DNA from: Gammaproteobacteria bacterium
GTDB lineage: Bacteria; Pseudomonadota; Gammaproteobacteria; Steroidobacterales; Steroidobacteraceae
Length of the DNA: 64,000 nucleotides
Reading direction: 5' to 3'
Assembly: GCA_030831085.1 (NCBI GenBank)
Contig: JAURLT010000003.1
Span: 43,107-107,106, forward strand
The notes beneath the pieces are model-generated. The model was not told where the DNA came from. It saw only the letters and a program-made list of their open reading frames with translations, and made no database searches. Both the position numbers and the translations under genes were made by a program. Below, piece after piece: positions 1 to 10,420 of the stretch. Each line of letters opens with the position of its first letter. Position 1 is the first letter of the stretch.

Positions 1-2154
1 CTCGACGTCGAGGACGTGGAGCGCCTTGCTGAGGTCGGCGGCAGGATCCGCGGCTGGATCATGGAAACGCCCTTCCCAGCCGAATTGCAGGACGATTTCG
101 AGGCGGCGTTCACCGCCATGGACGGTGGCCGCGACATTGCCGTCGCCGTGCGCTCGTCCGCCACCGCGGAAGACCTGCCGGATGCGTCCTTTGCCGGCCA
201 GCAGGAAACGTTCCTCAACGTGCAGGGCCGCCAGGCGGTACTCAAAGCCATGCACGAAGTCTATGCAAGCCTCTTTAACGATCGCGCCATCGCTTACCGT
301 GCCCATCATGGATTTGACCACGGTCAGGTCGCCATCTCGGTCGGCGTCCAGCACATGGTGCGCAGCGATCTGGGCGCCAGCGGCGTCATGTTCACGCTGG
401 ACACCGAATCCGGCTTTCGGGATGCCGTGTTCATCACCGCCTCCTGGGGCCTGGGGGAAATGGTGGTCCAGGGTGCGGTCAATCCCGACGAGTATTATGT
501 CTACAAACCGGCACTCGCCTCCGGCCACTATCCGGTAATTCGCCGCACGCTGGGCAGCAAGGCCAGCAAGATGGTCTATGGCGAGCCCGGCAGCGGCACC
601 CGCGTGGCCACGGTGGAAGTGACCCAGGCAGACCGCAGCCGCTACTGCCTCGAGGATGCCGACCTCCTCGAACTTGCCCGCCAGGCGGTTACCATCGAGA
701 AGCACTACGGTCGCCCGATGGACATCGAGTGGGGCAAGGATGGCTCGACCGGCCAGATTTACATCCTGCAGGCCAGGCCGGAAACCGTACAAAGCCGTAG
801 CGCCGGCTCGATCAAGCGCTTTGCCCTGAAGGCCCGCTCGAGGACGCTGGCTACGGGTCGCGCCATCGGCCAGCGCATCGGCGCTGGCCCCGCAAGAGTC
901 ATCACCAGCGTCAAGGAAATGAACCAGGTCCAACCGGGCGATGTGCTGGTAGCTGACATGACCGACCCCGACTGGGAGCCGGTGATGAAGCGCGCCTCAG
1001 CCATCGTCACCAACCGGGGCGGGCGCACCTGCCATGCAGCCATCATTGCCCGTGAGCTCGGGATTCCCGCTGTGGTGGGCTGTGGGGATGCCACCGGCGT
1101 CCTGGCCACCGGACAGCCGGTGACGGTCTCCTGCGCGGAAGGCGACACCGGCTACATCTTCGAGGGCCTGCTGGAATTCGAGGAGCAGCAGATCGAGCTC
1201 AAATCACTGCCCGCCGCACCGGTCAAGATCATGATGAACGTCGGCAACCCCGAACGGGCCTTCGATTTTGCGTCCATTCCCAACCAGGGAGTCGGACTCG
1301 CCCGCCTCGAGTTCATCATCAATCGCACCATCGGCGTGCACCCTCGGGCGCTGCTGGAATTCGACCGCCTGCCCGCTACGCTCAAGGACCAGATCCGTCG
1401 CCAGATGGCCGGACATCATGATCCGGTGGCTTTTTATGTGGACAAGCTGGCCGAGGGCATCGCCAGTATCGCGGCGGCCTTTGCGCCGGAGCCAGTCATC
1501 GTCCGCCTGTCGGACTTCAAGTCCAACGAATACGCCAACCTGATCGGCGGACGTGACTTCGAGCCGCACGAGGAAAACCCGATGATCGGCTTCCGCGGAG
1601 CCGTCCGCTATGTCGATCCCGCCTTCCGACCCTGCTTTGAACTGGAGTGCCGCGCACTTCGCAAGGTGCGCGACGAGATGGGACTGACCAACGTACAGGT
1701 CATGGTGCCCTTCGTGCGCTCGGTGGAGGAAGGTCGCAAGGTGGTGGAACTTCTGGCCGAGAACGGCCTGAGCCGGGGCGAGAACGGACTCAAGGTCATC
1801 ATGATGTGTGAACTGCCGACCAATGCCCTGCTTGCAGATCAGTACCTGGAGCACTTTGATGGCATGTCGATTGGTTCGAACGACATGACCCAGCTGACCC
1901 TTGGCCTCGACCGGGACTCGGGTATCGTTGCCTCCGCTTTCGACGAGCGTGACGAGGCGGTTAAGAAATTGCTGGCCATGGCGATCAGCGCCTGTCGCAA
2001 GGCCGGCAAGTACGTGGGCATCTGCGGGCAGGGCCCCTCCGATCATCCGGAGCTGGCCAAATGGCTCGTCGAGCAGGGGATCGACAGCATCTCGCTGAAC
2101 CCGGACACCGTGGTTGAGACCTGGCTGTTTCTGGCCGGCAAGTCCGCCGACTGA
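1..2154 (+). CDS. ppsA: Phosphoenolpyruvate synthase, 5' end missing
   Basis: This enzyme makes PEP from pyruvate and ATP (AMP and phosphate released) and is a gluconeogenic step. The frame is open from base 1, so the start lies outside the window. About 717 residues are visible against roughly 790 in the family, so some 75 N-terminal residues of the ATP-grasp domain are missing. Visible parts are the rest of the ATP-binding domain ([19 protein letters not shown] near residue 45), the swivelling phosphohistidine domain with [14 protein letters not shown] (His about residue 345), and the PEP/pyruvate TIM-barrel ending in a [11 protein letters not shown] segment that holds the catalytic Cys. 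It ends 5 bases before the convergent GFA gene. PEP-utilising relatives such as pyruvate phosphate dikinase are less likely because the domain order and C-terminal motif are those of PpsA. Confidence 0.96.
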   Translation, partial: LDVEDVERLAEVGGRIRGWIMETPFPAELQDDFEAAFTAMDGGRDIAVAVRSSATAEDLPDASFAGQQETFLNVQGRQAVLKAMHEVYASLFNDRAIAYRAHHGFDHGQVAISVGVQHMVRSDLGASGVMFTLDTESGFRDAVFITASWGLGEMVVQGAVNPDEYYVYKPALASGHYPVIRRTLGSKASKMVYGEPGSGTRVATVEVTQADRSRYCLEDADLLELARQAVTIEKHYGRPMDIEWGKDGSTGQIYILQARPETVQSRSAGSIKRFALKARSRTLATGRAIGQRIGAGPARVITSVKEMNQVQPGDVLVADMTDPDWEPVMKRASAIVTNRGGRTCHAAIIARELGIPAVVGCGDATGVLATGQPVTVSCAEGDTGYIFEGLLEFEEQQIELKSLPAAPVKIMMNVGNPERAFDFASIPNQGVGLARLEFIINRTIGVHPRALLEFDRLPATLKDQIRRQMAGHHDPVAFYVDKLAEGIASIAAAFAPEPVIVRLSDFKSNEYANLIGGRDFEPHEENPMIGFRGAVRYVDPAFRPCFELECRALRKVRDEMGLTNVQVMVPFVRSVEEGRKVVELLAENGLSRGENGLKVIMMCELPTNALLADQYLEHFDGMSIGSNDMTQLTLGLDRDSGIVASAFDERDEAVKKLLAMAISACRKAGKYVGICGQGPSDHPELAKWLVEQGIDSISLNPDTVVETWLFLAGKSAD

Positions 2155-2159
2155 AGCCA

Positions 2160-2552
2160 TCAGTCCGGCAGTCGCTCTCGCGCCTGCTCCCAATTAAGCC
2201 CATCGAAGGGCACCACGCTGTCCACCACCTCGGCCCCTGCATCGAGGCAGCGGGCATTGACGCTGAATCCGTCCGGGTGTGATCGCGGCCTGTAGAAGGA
2301 CTTGACGCCACAGTAGCGACAGAACAGATGCAGGGCGGTGCCGGTGTTGAACCGATATCCGGTGAGCGCGTCACTGCCGGCCACGAGGCGGAAGTCCTGC
2401 TCGTCGACGATCAAGTGCAGGTAGCCGATCGCCGCACAAATAGAGCAGTTGCAGTCGAGCGCGCGCAGGCTGCCGCGAAAGGTGGTCTCGAACCTGACCC
2501 GCCGACAGTGACAGCCGCCGGCGAGGATCCGGGTATCTGCTTGCTCAGGCAT
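2160..2552 (-). CDS. GFA-family (glutathione-dependent formaldehyde-activating-like) zinc protein
   Basis: A 130-residue single-domain protein. It shows the GFA fold signature: [10 protein letters not shown] near residues 12-21, a CNCSIC cluster near 34-39 and [11 protein letters not shown] near 78-88, matching the Cys ligands of the two zinc sites in this family. Substrates are unknown for most members, and formaldehyde activation is proven for few, so only the fold is claimed. The start ATG at 2552 lies inside the end of orn (8-base overlap), which suggests translational coupling and transcription from the orn promoter. A longer in-frame extension upstream only reads through orn in another frame. 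Confidence 0.85.
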   Translation of the reverse strand: MPEQADTRILAGGCHCRRVRFETTFRGSLRALDCNCSICAAIGYLHLIVDEQDFRLVAGSDALTGYRFNTGTALHLFCRYCGVKSFYRPRSHPDGFSVNARCLDAGAEVVDSVVPFDGLNWEQARERLPD

Positions 2553-3105
2553 TGCCCCGCCAGGCTTCGGCAAACAGATGGTTCCGGTAATGCGCGAGTT
2601 CGGCGACCGACTCGCGAATGTCATCCAGCGCAAGATGCGTCGACTGCTTGGTGAAACCCTCCACCACACCAGGCGCCCAGCGTCGGGCAAGTTCCTTGAG
2701 GGTACTGACGTCAAGGTTGCGGTAGTGGAAGAATGCCTCCAGCTCCGGCATCCATCGTGCAAGGAAGCGCCGGTCCTGGCAGATGCTGTTGCCACACATC
2801 GGGGAACTGCCCGCCTCCAGGTGCTGGCGCAGGAACGCGAGCGTGGCCAGTTCTGCCTCTCGCTCGCCGGTCCGACTTTGCCTGACCCGCTCGAGAAGTC
2901 CGGAACCCCCATGCGTGCTGCGGTTCCAGTCGTCCATCAGCTCGAGGATGGCCTCCTCACGATGGATTGCCAGCACGGGACCCTCTGCCACCGGTTGCAG
3001 GTCGGCGTCGGTCACCAGCGTAGCAATTTCGATGATGCGGTCCCGATCGGGGTCGAGCCCGGTCATTTCGAGGTCTATCCAGACCAGCCGGTTTTTTATG
3101 CTCAT
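2545..3105 (-). CDS. orn: Oligoribonuclease
   Basis: A 3'-5' exoribonuclease that degrades 2-5 nt RNA fragments, including the pGpG left from cyclic-di-GMP breakdown. The 186-residue protein begins [20 protein letters not shown]. The DLEMTG motif gives the first acidic metal ligands of the DEDDh family, followed by the catalytic region [14 protein letters not shown] near the C-terminus. Length matches the family (about 180). The start at 3105 was chosen because conserved homology begins at MSIK, although the frame stays open further upstream. It is divergent to rsgA across 43 bases, the same orn/rsgA pairing seen in many gammaproteobacteria. Confidence 0.96.
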   Translation of the reverse strand: MSIKNRLVWIDLEMTGLDPDRDRIIEIATLVTDADLQPVAEGPVLAIHREEAILELMDDWNRSTHGGSGLLERVRQSRTGEREAELATLAFLRQHLEAGSSPMCGNSICQDRRFLARWMPELEAFFHYRNLDVSTLKELARRWAPGVVEGFTKQSTHLALDDIRESVAELAHYRNHLFAEAWRGNA

Positions 3106-3148
3106 GTTGCCGTCAATCTTAGCAGAGGCTAGAGTCCCCCGAGCTTCC

Positions 3149-4084
3149 ATGAAATCTCCTCGCCTCACGCAGCGTCAGGGCGACTCCTTCGAAGGACGGG
3201 TCGTTGCCTCGCATGGCCGTCGTGTCAAGCTGGAGGGGCCCGACGGCACCACCCACGACTGCCAGCTCGCTGGCCGCAAACTGCGCCTGGTCTGCGGTGA
3301 TCGCGTGCGGTGGCAACTGCAGGCGGTCAGCGGGGGCGAGGGTCTGGTTACCGAGATCCTGCCCAGGCGCTCCCAGCTGGAGAGGATCAGCCTCTCGGGT
3401 CAGCCCGAGGTGGTGGTGGCGAACCTCGACCAGCTGGTGGCCGTACTGGCGCCCCTGCCCGAACCGGACTTCGGACTCTGCGACCGCTACCTGGCGGCTG
3501 CCGAATGGCAGGGTCTGGCGGCTGCGGTCGTGCTCAACAAGGCCGACCTGCAAGGTGCGGACGATCCGCGCGTGAAGGCGGAGCTGCAGACCTATCGGGA
3601 CCTCGGCTACCCGGTGGTGCGGGCCAGCCGGGACAGCGGTGGCACGACCTCCTTGGAGCGGCTACTCCGGGGCCACGTCAACGTTCTGGTCGGCCAGTCA
3701 GGTGTGGGCAAGAGCTCGTTGATCAACCGGATGATCCCGGGTGTCGAGGCCACCGTCGGGGAAATCTCGGCGGCCACGGACGAAGGTCGGCATACCACCA
3801 CCACCTCCGCCCTGTATCACCTGCCCGGCGGCGGGGAGTTGATGGATTCGCCAGGGGTTCGCGACTTTGCCCCGCCGCTGCCTGTACCGAGGGACATTGC
3901 CCGAGGATTCCGCGAACTGGAGGCCGCCTCGGCAGGTTGCCGGTTCCCGGACTGTCGTCACGACGCAGAACCCGGTTGCGAGGCGCGCCACCAGCTTGCC
4001 GCCGGGCTGATCAACTCTCGACGCTTCGACAGCTATCTGGGCCTGCTGAGGCTGGCAGCCCGGTACTCAGGACAGCGTCGCTGA
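3149..4084 (+). CDS. rsgA: Small ribosomal subunit biogenesis GTPase RsgA
   Basis: A circularly permuted GTPase that helps late maturation of the 30S subunit. The 311-residue protein has an N-terminal OB-fold ([14 protein letters not shown] onward), then G motifs in permuted order: G4 as VVLNKADL near residue 130, the P-loop GQSGVGKSS at about 182, and G3 as DSPGVRDF at about 232. A C-terminal zinc-binding segment (CRFPDCRH, then C of EPGCEAR) follows. The ATG at 3149 gives the usual family N-terminus; the longer open frame upstream is antisense to orn. It ends 1 base before the recR stop on the other strand. Confidence 0.96.
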   Translation: MKSPRLTQRQGDSFEGRVVASHGRRVKLEGPDGTTHDCQLAGRKLRLVCGDRVRWQLQAVSGGEGLVTEILPRRSQLERISLSGQPEVVVANLDQLVAVLAPLPEPDFGLCDRYLAAAEWQGLAAAVVLNKADLQGADDPRVKAELQTYRDLGYPVVRASRDSGGTTSLERLLRGHVNVLVGQSGVGKSSLINRMIPGVEATVGEISAATDEGRHTTTTSALYHLPGGGELMDSPGVRDFAPPLPVPRDIARGFRELEAASAGCRFPDCRHDAEPGCEARHQLAAGLINSRRFDSYLGLLRLAARYSGQRR

Positions 4085-4085
4085 G

Positions 4086-4685
4086 TCAGGCGAGCGGCTG
4101 CCGGCCCGCCAGCGCATGGGCCAGGGTGCCCCCATCTACGTACTCAAGCTCGCCGCCCATGGGGACGCCATGAGCGATGCGCGATGCCTTGATGCCACGA
4201 CGCCCCACCAGTTCAGCCAGGAAATGCGCCGTTGCCTCGCCCTCCACGGTGGGATTGGTGGCCAGGATCACCTCGCGCACCTCGCCGGTCGCCAGCAGGT
4301 CTTCGAGGCGGCGAACGCCGAGCTGCTCCGGACCGATGCCGTCGAGGGGCGAGAGGTGTCCCATCAGCACGAAATAAAGCCCGCGATAGCCGGCAGAGTG
4401 TTCGATTGCGGCGACGTCGGCCGGCGATTCCACGACGCACAGCAGCGAGCGATCGCGGCCAGAAGCGGCGCAGACCGCACACAACTCGCCGTCCGTCAGC
4501 ATGCGGCAACGCTCACAGTGGGTGACTTCGTTAGCCGCCTGCAGCAAGGCCTGCGCCAACAAACGGGCACCCTCGCGATTGCGCTCCAGCAGGTGAAAGG
4601 TCATGCGCTGGGCCGACTTGGGTCCGACGCCTGGGAGGATCCTGAGCGCCTCGATCAGGCGTGCCAGCGAGGGCGAATACTTCAA
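4086..4685 (-). CDS. recR: Recombination mediator RecR
   Basis: Works with RecF and RecO to load RecA at gaps. The 199-residue protein has the expected layout: an N-terminal helix-hairpin-helix ([15 protein letters not shown]), a C4 zinc finger (CERCRML...CAVC, residues about 58-72), then a Toprim domain ([14 protein letters not shown]) and C-terminal Walker-B-like region. It is last in the dnaX-ybaB-recR run, 8 bases after ybaB, the classic arrangement in gammaproteobacteria. Confidence 0.97.
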   Translation of the reverse strand: MKYSPSLARLIEALRILPGVGPKSAQRMTFHLLERNREGARLLAQALLQAANEVTHCERCRMLTDGELCAVCAASGRDRSLLCVVESPADVAAIEHSAGYRGLYFVLMGHLSPLDGIGPEQLGVRRLEDLLATGEVREVILATNPTVEGEATAHFLAELVGRRGIKASRIAHGVPMGGELEYVDGGTLAHALAGRQPLA

Positions 4686-4693
4686 GATCCGGC

Positions 4694-5023
4694 CTAGAGA
4701 GGCAACTTGAACCCGGGAGGCAAGCCCATGCCACCCACCAGCCCGGACATCTTGGTCTGGGCAGCCTCAGCCGCTCTACGGGTGGCATCGTTGAAGGCCG
4801 CGGCTACCAGGTCCTCCAGCATTTCGACGTCGCCTGCACTGGCAATGGAGGATTCGATCTGTACCCGACGGACCTCGTTCTTCCCGTTCATGGTGACCTT
4901 GACCATGCCACCACCCGATTCTCCCACCACTTCGAGGGTCGCGAGCTCCTCCTGGGCCTTTTGCATGTTGGCCTGCAGCTGCTGCGCCTGGCGCATGAGG
5001 GCACCGATGTTCTGCTTCATCAA
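4694..5023 (-). CDS. ybaB: YbaB/EbfC nucleoid-associated protein
   Basis: A 109-residue DNA-binding protein that forms dimers and coats the nucleoid. The N-terminus is a coiled coil rich in Gln and Met ([19 protein letters not shown]), followed by the beta-sheet core with [15 protein letters not shown] and the conserved LVAAAFNDA segment. It sits between dnaX and recR, as in most gammaproteobacteria. It is probably translated from the dnaX transcript. Confidence 0.96.
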   Translation of the reverse strand: MMKQNIGALMRQAQQLQANMQKAQEELATLEVVGESGGGMVKVTMNGKNEVRRVQIESSIASAGDVEMLEDLVAAAFNDATRRAAEAAQTKMSGLVGGMGLPPGFKLPL

Positions 5024-5050
5024 ACGGCTCCGTTCGCGGGTGTGTGGATT

Positions 5051-6670
5051 CTAGCTTGAATGACCGTCGCCCGGCTTGATCGACTCGGGGTGCAGCACCG
5101 CGCCAAAACGTTCGCGCAAGGCCCGCACCGTCGGATCACTTTCCAGCGCTTCGCGCGCCTGCCCCAGGCGGACCTGCTGCTCCCGCTGCTCACGCCTGAC
5201 CAGGGTGTCTTCCATATCCTGCTCTTCACCAGCCTTTTCGATGGTCAAACGCAGCGGCCTCCGGGCCAGCGCAGCGAGCGCCTGACTTAGCCGCTCCTCC
5301 TGCTGGCGCGTCCAAAGCGCCTCCCCTCGCGGGTCAATGAGCAACCGTAGCCGATCGCCCTCCTGACCACCAAAGGTCAGGTGGGAGGCCAACTGACGCG
5401 CGGCGCCCTGCAATCCCAGGCTTGGAACCACGGAAGCCCAGTCGGAGAAATCAACCTCGGAAGCCGCGGCCGGTGCGGCCGGTTCAGGCGGCGGCGCGGT
5501 TACGGCGTCCGCGGTGGCACCACCCCTGCGAGGGACTTCAGGAGCCCGACTCGGTCGAGGTGCTGCCGGTGTGCTGCCCACCTCGGCATGTGGGGTGAAC
5601 GCCAGCATCCGTAGCAGGACCATCTCGAAGCCGCCCCTTGGGTCCGGCGCTAAATGGAGGTCACGGCGGCCGAGAAGGGCCATTTGGTACCACAACTGCA
5701 GGTCCTCGGCCCCCGCACGGTCAGCAAACTCGGCCACCCGCTCGGCATCCCACAATTCGTCTGCAGGCAGGCCCGGCACGGCCTGCTGGAGGGCGATGCG
5801 CTGCAGGAGGCTGGCCAACTCGGCAAGCGCAGCTTCGTAATCGGCACCCATCGCGTCCATCCGCGCCACGCAGGCGATGAGCCGGCTGCCGTCATGGTCC
5901 GCCAGCGCGTCGACGATGCCCGTGACGAAATCCCGATCAACGGTACCGAGCATGGAGCGGGCATCGGCTTCATGGGCCTGCCCTCCACCGAAGGCCAGCA
6001 TCTGGTCGAGCAGCGAGAGGCCGTCACGCATGCTGCCGTCAGCCGCCCGCGCCAGCAATCGGAGTGCCGTGGCGTCGTGGGGAATCCCCTCCTGCTCGAC
6101 GATATGCGTCAGGCGATCGGCGATCAAACCTACCGGGAGGCGCTTGAGGTTGAACTGCAGGCAGCGTGACAGGACGGTCACCGGCAGCTTCTGCGGATCC
6201 GTGGTGGCCAGCAGGAACTTCACGTGGGGCGGCGGTTCCTCGAGGGTCTTCAGCAGCGCGTTGAAGGAATGGTTGGACAGCATGTGCACCTCGTCGATGA
6301 GGTACACCTTGTAACGGCCGCGAGTGGGCGCATATTGGACGTTATCGAGCAGTTCCCGGGTGTCATCCACCTTGGTCCGGCTGGCCGCGTCCACCTCGAT
6401 GAGATCGACGAAACGACCCTCGTCGATTTCCGTACAGGCCGAGCAGCTGCCACAGGGACGGGAGGATACGCCGGTATCACAATTGAGCGACTTGGCGAGG
6501 ATGCGCGCGATGGTCGTCTTGCCCACACCGCGGGTGCCGGTGAACAGGAAGGCGTGATGCACCCGCCCGCTATCCAGCGCATTGATCAGCGCCCGCAGCA
6601 CGTGCTCCTGGCCAACCATTTCCTCGAAACGGCGCGGTCGCCACTTGCGCGCGAGGACGAGATAACTCAC
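5051..6670 (-). CDS. dnaX: DNA polymerase III subunit gamma/tau
   Basis: Clamp-loader ATPase of the replisome. The 539-residue protein starts with GTG at 6670 (MSYLVLARKWRPRRFEEMVGQ, the standard N-terminus). The Walker A GTRGVGKTT has its Lys at residue 51, the zinc module CDTG...PCGSCSAC spans about 64-79, and the Walker B/SRC region includes LIDEVHML and LSRCLQFNL. A Pro/Ala-rich linker near 370-400 leads to the tau C-terminal domain. At 539 residues it is shorter than E. coli tau (643). I saw no A-rich slippery heptamer of the E. coli type, so a separate gamma product by frameshifting is not supported here. The SRP RNA lies immediately upstream. Confidence 0.97.
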   Translation of the reverse strand: MSYLVLARKWRPRRFEEMVGQEHVLRALINALDSGRVHHAFLFTGTRGVGKTTIARILAKSLNCDTGVSSRPCGSCSACTEIDEGRFVDLIEVDAASRTKVDDTRELLDNVQYAPTRGRYKVYLIDEVHMLSNHSFNALLKTLEEPPPHVKFLLATTDPQKLPVTVLSRCLQFNLKRLPVGLIADRLTHIVEQEGIPHDATALRLLARAADGSMRDGLSLLDQMLAFGGGQAHEADARSMLGTVDRDFVTGIVDALADHDGSRLIACVARMDAMGADYEAALAELASLLQRIALQQAVPGLPADELWDAERVAEFADRAGAEDLQLWYQMALLGRRDLHLAPDPRGGFEMVLLRMLAFTPHAEVGSTPAAPRPSRAPEVPRRGGATADAVTAPPPEPAAPAAASEVDFSDWASVVPSLGLQGAARQLASHLTFGGQEGDRLRLLIDPRGEALWTRQQEERLSQALAALARRPLRLTIEKAGEEQDMEDTLVRREQREQQVRLGQAREALESDPTVRALRERFGAVLHPESIKPGDGHSS

Positions 6671-6692
6671 GCGCGTCCCGGGGCGGCAGCCC

Positions 6693-6788
<96 letters not shown>

Positions 6789-6880
6789 GAGCTGCCATCG
6801 AAAAAAATGGAAACGCAGTTTGGCGAAACTTATTAATCATTTTTCACCGAAACCGCATGCAAGTTATTGACCGTAAAAAG

Positions 6881-6972
6881 TGGCGGAGAGGGTGGGATTC
6901 GAACCCACGTGGGGCGTAATGCCCCCAACCGATTTCGAGTCGGTGCCGTTATGACCGCTTCGGTACCTCTCC
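6881..6972 (-). tRNA. tRNA-Ser(CGA)
   Basis: On the minus strand a class II tRNA folds with acceptor GGAGAGG...CCTCTCC, a T arm GTGGG-TTCGAAT-CCCAC, a long variable arm typical of Ser (GGGGGCATTACGCCCC region) and an anticodon stem ACCGA/TCGGT around loop CTCGAAA, giving anticodon CGA (reads UCG). The CCA end is encoded (TGG at 6881-6883 on the plus strand). Confidence 0.97.
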
Positions 6973-7059
6973 TATTTTCATCGAAACGAATTCTGTCACC
7001 AAAGGCATTTCACGCGCGTATTCTACACCACTTCTCGCCCCACCCTAGGACCTGAAAAC

Positions 7060-8466
7060 GTGTTTCCGAAGGTGCAAGCTTCCTCCCTGTTAGGTCTTTT
7101 GCTGGTGTGCGCAAGCCCCCTGCTCTCGAGCTGCAGGGAGCCGGCCGCCGCCCCCGCGTTCGCGCGCCCGATCCCCCTGGCCTTTGCCACCCGCAACAGC
7201 CCGACCACCTTCTATTACGGCGTGGACGGCATCGAAGGGCCCGAGTACGAACTGATGCGGGGCTTCGCCGACTACCTTGGCCAACCGGTCGCGCTGATCG
7301 TGGCCCCCTCGGCCGGGGAAGCGCTCAACGAGGTGGTACGCAAGCGGGCCATCATCGCCGCGGCCGGCGTCGTCGCCACCGCCGAGCGGCAGGAGCGCCT
7401 GGCCTTCGGTCCCAGTTACCGAACCATCAATCAGCACCTGGTGTATCGACGGGACCGCGCTGCCCCAGAGGGCCCCCACGACTTGCTGGGCGCCGAGGTC
7501 CAGGTGGTCGCGGGTTCCAGCCACGCTCGAAAGCTCGCCGAATTGCAACTCGACTACCCTGAGTTGCGCTTCGTTGAAGTACCCGACGTCGATCAGCTCG
7601 ACCTGCTGGCCCGCGTCTCCAGCGGGGCCATCGATTTTACCGTGGCAGACTCCAGTGAGTTCGCAGTCGGTCGGCATCTCCACCCCGACCTCGCTCGGGC
7701 CTTCGAACTGTCGGGTGGGCAGCCCGTGGCCTGGGCGCTCCCTGCAGACCGGCCGGAATTGCTGGAGCAGGTCAACGCCTACTTTGCGTTGATCAGCCAG
7801 AATGGTGAGCTCGAGCGGATCCTGTCCCGCTACGAGGCCCACGAAAAGAACTTCGATTACCTCGACTCCCGGGACTTCCTGCGGCTTGTCCAGGAGCGTC
7901 TGCCGGGCCTGCGCCCGCATTTCGAGGAAGCGGCGACCCTGCACGGGGTCGACTGGCGACTGCTGGCCGCCATTGGCTACCAGGAATCCCTCTACGACCC
8001 GCTGGCCACCTCCGTGACCGGCGTGCGCGGGCTGATGATGCTGACCGAGGACACGGCACGACGAGTGGGCGTACAGGATCGTCTGGATGCGCGCTCCAGC
8101 ATCCTGGGCGGTGCCCGCTACCTGGTAGAGACCCGCAACCGGCTGCCAGCACGGATCGCGGAGCCGGATCGGACGCTCATGGCCCTGGCTGCCTATAACG
8201 TCGGCTACGGACACCTTGAGGACGCGCGGGTGCTCACCCAGCGTTTTGGCCGCGATCCGGACCGCTGGGACGACGTGCGGGTCTACCTGCCCCTCCTGAC
8301 CCAGGAGCGCTGGTACTCGCAGACCCGTTACGGCTACGCCCGCGGCTGGGAGCCGGTCGGGTTTGTGGCCAGCGTGGTGAACTACCGCAACCGCCTGGTC
8401 TGGATGACCGGTGAGCCGGAAGCGGAATTACGCCTCGAACTGCCAGACGACTTTGCCGCCGACTGA
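7060..8466 (+). CDS. mltF: Membrane-bound lytic murein transglycosylase F
   Basis: Cleaves peptidoglycan glycan strands to 1,6-anhydro products. The 468-residue protein starts with GTG and has a lipoprotein signal (LLLVCASPLLSSC, Cys about residue 25), predicting outer-membrane anchoring. Residues about 35-270 form a solute-binding-protein-3-like domain, and about 285-440 the SLT domain with GYQESLYDP (catalytic Glu 309), GVRGLMML and AAYNVGYGH. This two-domain layout defines MltF. It faces tadA with a 3-base gap. A weak -10 (TATTCT, 7019) lies upstream. Confidence 0.95.
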   Translation: MFPKVQASSLLGLLLVCASPLLSSCREPAAAPAFARPIPLAFATRNSPTTFYYGVDGIEGPEYELMRGFADYLGQPVALIVAPSAGEALNEVVRKRAIIAAAGVVATAERQERLAFGPSYRTINQHLVYRRDRAAPEGPHDLLGAEVQVVAGSSHARKLAELQLDYPELRFVEVPDVDQLDLLARVSSGAIDFTVADSSEFAVGRHLHPDLARAFELSGGQPVAWALPADRPELLEQVNAYFALISQNGELERILSRYEAHEKNFDYLDSRDFLRLVQERLPGLRPHFEEAATLHGVDWRLLAAIGYQESLYDPLATSVTGVRGLMMLTEDTARRVGVQDRLDARSSILGGARYLVETRNRLPARIAEPDRTLMALAAYNVGYGHLEDARVLTQRFGRDPDRWDDVRVYLPLLTQERWYSQTRYGYARGWEPVGFVASVVNYRNRLVWMTGEPEAELRLELPDDFAAD

Positions 8467-8469
8467 GGC

Positions 8470-8946
8470 TTAGCGATCGCCCTCGCGCCGGGACAAGAAG
8501 AAACCCCGCAGCATCTCGCCACATTCAGCGGACAGCACACCGCCAAAGCCATCGACCCTGTGGTTCATCGCCGACGCCGTCAGCAGGTTGAAGGCACTGC
8601 CGCAAGCTCCCTGACGGGGATCCCAGGCACCGAACACCACCCTTGCCACCCGGGCGTGAACGAGCGCTGCGGCACACATCGGGCAGGGCTCCAGGGTCAC
8701 GTACAGCGTGCTGCCGCCGAGCCGGTAGTCGCCCAGAGTGCCGCCCGCCTCGCGAAGGGCCAGCACCTCTGCATGCGCGGTGGGATCACAACGGCCGATA
8801 GGCTGGTTATAACCCCGACCCACCACTTCGCCTGCGCTGACCACCAGGGCCCCAACCGGCACCTCGCCGAGCGCAGCGGCCTGGCGGGCCAGCTGCAGTG
8901 CCTCCCGCATGTAGGTCTCGTCGACGCTCACCTGACCACGTGCCAT
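8470..8946 (-). CDS. tadA: tRNA-specific adenosine deaminase
   Basis: Converts A34 to inosine in tRNA-Arg(ACG). The 158-residue protein carries the zinc deaminase signature: HAEVLALREA (zinc His and catalytic Glu, about residues 59-61) and PCPMCAAAL (two zinc Cys about 89-92). VHARVARVVFGAWDPRQGACGS is the usual TadA follow-on. The ATG at 8946 lies inside the 3' end of the M24 peptidase gene (19-base overlap). MREALQLA at 8910 is an alternative start. Confidence 0.95.
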   Translation of the reverse strand: MARGQVSVDETYMREALQLARQAAALGEVPVGALVVSAGEVVGRGYNQPIGRCDPTAHAEVLALREAGGTLGDYRLGGSTLYVTLEPCPMCAAALVHARVARVVFGAWDPRQGACGSAFNLLTASAMNHRVDGFGGVLSAECGEMLRGFFLSRREGDR

Positions 8947-10295
8947 GCAACCTGGCGACCGGCGAGGTAGGTCACCTGCTCGCCATCGAACAGCGCGCCC
9001 TGCTCAAGTTTGACCTGAACCCACTGCCCGTCCCACTCGGGAACCCTGACCTTGACGTTGCCTTCGATGGCGTAAGCCGTGTCGGGGTAGAGCAGCCAGT
9101 CGCCCTGGCCGGGCGTGGGACCCTGGTTGTCCCACATGCCGATGGTGGGCCCGGGGGCATGCCCGAAGTATCCCAGAGGATGGGTGTAGGTCTTGCCGTA
9201 GATCCCCTCTGCTTCTACGGCCCTGCGGGTCGCTGCCAGTACCTCGTTGCCACTGCGCCCGGTCCTGAACTCGCGGGTAAACAGGTCCTGCCAGCGGTTG
9301 CCGGCGGCCAGTGCAGCGCCTAGTCCTGCCGGCACGTCCTCCTCGCCGGCGCGCAGCACGTAGCCCATCTCCTGGGTATCGGTGCATAACTTCAAGTAGC
9401 AGATGCCTACGTCCGTGTGCAGCACGTCCCCTGGCTGGATGACCCCGGACCCGCCGCAAAAATCGCTGTCCTGCTCGCAAGCCAATTCCGGTGCCTGCCG
9501 GTTGACGTACGGCATGAACCAGGGACGCAGGCCGAGGGACTCGAAACGCTCGCGGATGTACCACGCGACGTCGCTCGTGGTCGAGATCCCAGGGGTAATC
9601 ACCCGGGAACTGAAAGCCTCCGCAATCACGCCCCGGGCGATGCTGGCTACATGGGGGTAAAAAGCCAATTCAGAGGGCACGCGAGTCTCCAGCCAGCGCA
9701 CTACCAGATTCTCGGCAGGCTGCAGCCTCTTCCCGAAGTCCGGCGGCAGCACTTTCGACAATCGGCCAGCCAGCCCCTGGGTCAGCCCGTCGGCTACGGC
9801 CCACTGCTCCGAGACATTGATGCCGATGCGGGCCGGATCGCGCTCCATGATGAGATCAGCGAGTGCCTGCCACTGCGCGTCCAACTCGCCTCCCGACCAG
9901 CCTGTCTCGTAGGGCGGGCCCAGCGGGTAGCGATTGACGGAGAGGCGCTCGACGCGGCCATCGGCAAGGCGGTTGAAGACCAGCATGGTGGTGCGCCGGG
10001 CCGCGAAACTGGGCTGCGGCACCAGAGAAAAATACACGGGATCCTCGGCGTATTCGCGATTGATCACCAGCCACATGTCAAAGCCGGTCTCGGCCATGAG
10101 CCGCGGCAGGAGCGTATTCAGACGATCCTCCAGGACCCTGTTCTCGGCCTCCACCCGCTGGCGGGGCGGCATCACCCCATAGGCATCGGCCGAAGCCAGC
10201 GTGCGACCTTGCTCCGGGGTTGCGGCAGATACAGCCGGTGGCACCAGGGTCACGAGCAGTGACAGGCAAACGGTGAGGATGAGGGGGCTGGGCAT
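8928..10295 (-). CDS. Exported M24-family metallopeptidase (Xaa-Pro peptidase-like)
   Basis: A 455-residue protein with a clear Sec signal (MPSPLILTVCLSLLVTLV, cleaved after VSA near residue 24), so it acts in the periplasm or outside. An N-terminal creatinase-like domain is followed by the pita-bread fold with the five expected metal ligands: Asp of HTDVG, Asp of LCTDTQEMG, His of FGHAPGPTIGMWD, Glu of AIEGNV and Glu of VKLEQGALF. Substrate is not known; exported M24 peptidases are less common than the cytoplasmic Xaa-Pro enzymes. The ATG at 10295 was chosen for the signal peptide and the good GGAGG ribosome-binding site upstream. The gene is divergent to the PrnB-like gene. Confidence 0.85.
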   Translation of the reverse strand: MPSPLILTVCLSLLVTLVPPAVSAATPEQGRTLASADAYGVMPPRQRVEAENRVLEDRLNTLLPRLMAETGFDMWLVINREYAEDPVYFSLVPQPSFAARRTTMLVFNRLADGRVERLSVNRYPLGPPYETGWSGGELDAQWQALADLIMERDPARIGINVSEQWAVADGLTQGLAGRLSKVLPPDFGKRLQPAENLVVRWLETRVPSELAFYPHVASIARGVIAEAFSSRVITPGISTTSDVAWYIRERFESLGLRPWFMPYVNRQAPELACEQDSDFCGGSGVIQPGDVLHTDVGICYLKLCTDTQEMGYVLRAGEEDVPAGLGAALAAGNRWQDLFTREFRTGRSGNEVLAATRRAVEAEGIYGKTYTHPLGYFGHAPGPTIGMWDNQGPTPGQGDWLLYPDTAYAIEGNVKVRVPEWDGQWVQVKLEQGALFDGEQVTYLAGRQVAWHVVR

Positions 10296-10420
10296 GATCA
10301 ACTGGACCTCCGATCGACTCAGGCAGACACTAACCGTATAAAGGATATTCCACCGCCGCGGATCCTGTCGCCCACGACGCAACGGACACCGCGCCGGCCC
10401 AAGTTCACTGGGGGGTCATT

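Noticed and set aside
5051..6670. Programmed frameshift in dnaX producing a separate gamma subunit
   Set aside because: No A-rich slippery heptamer was found in the minus-strand coding sequence.
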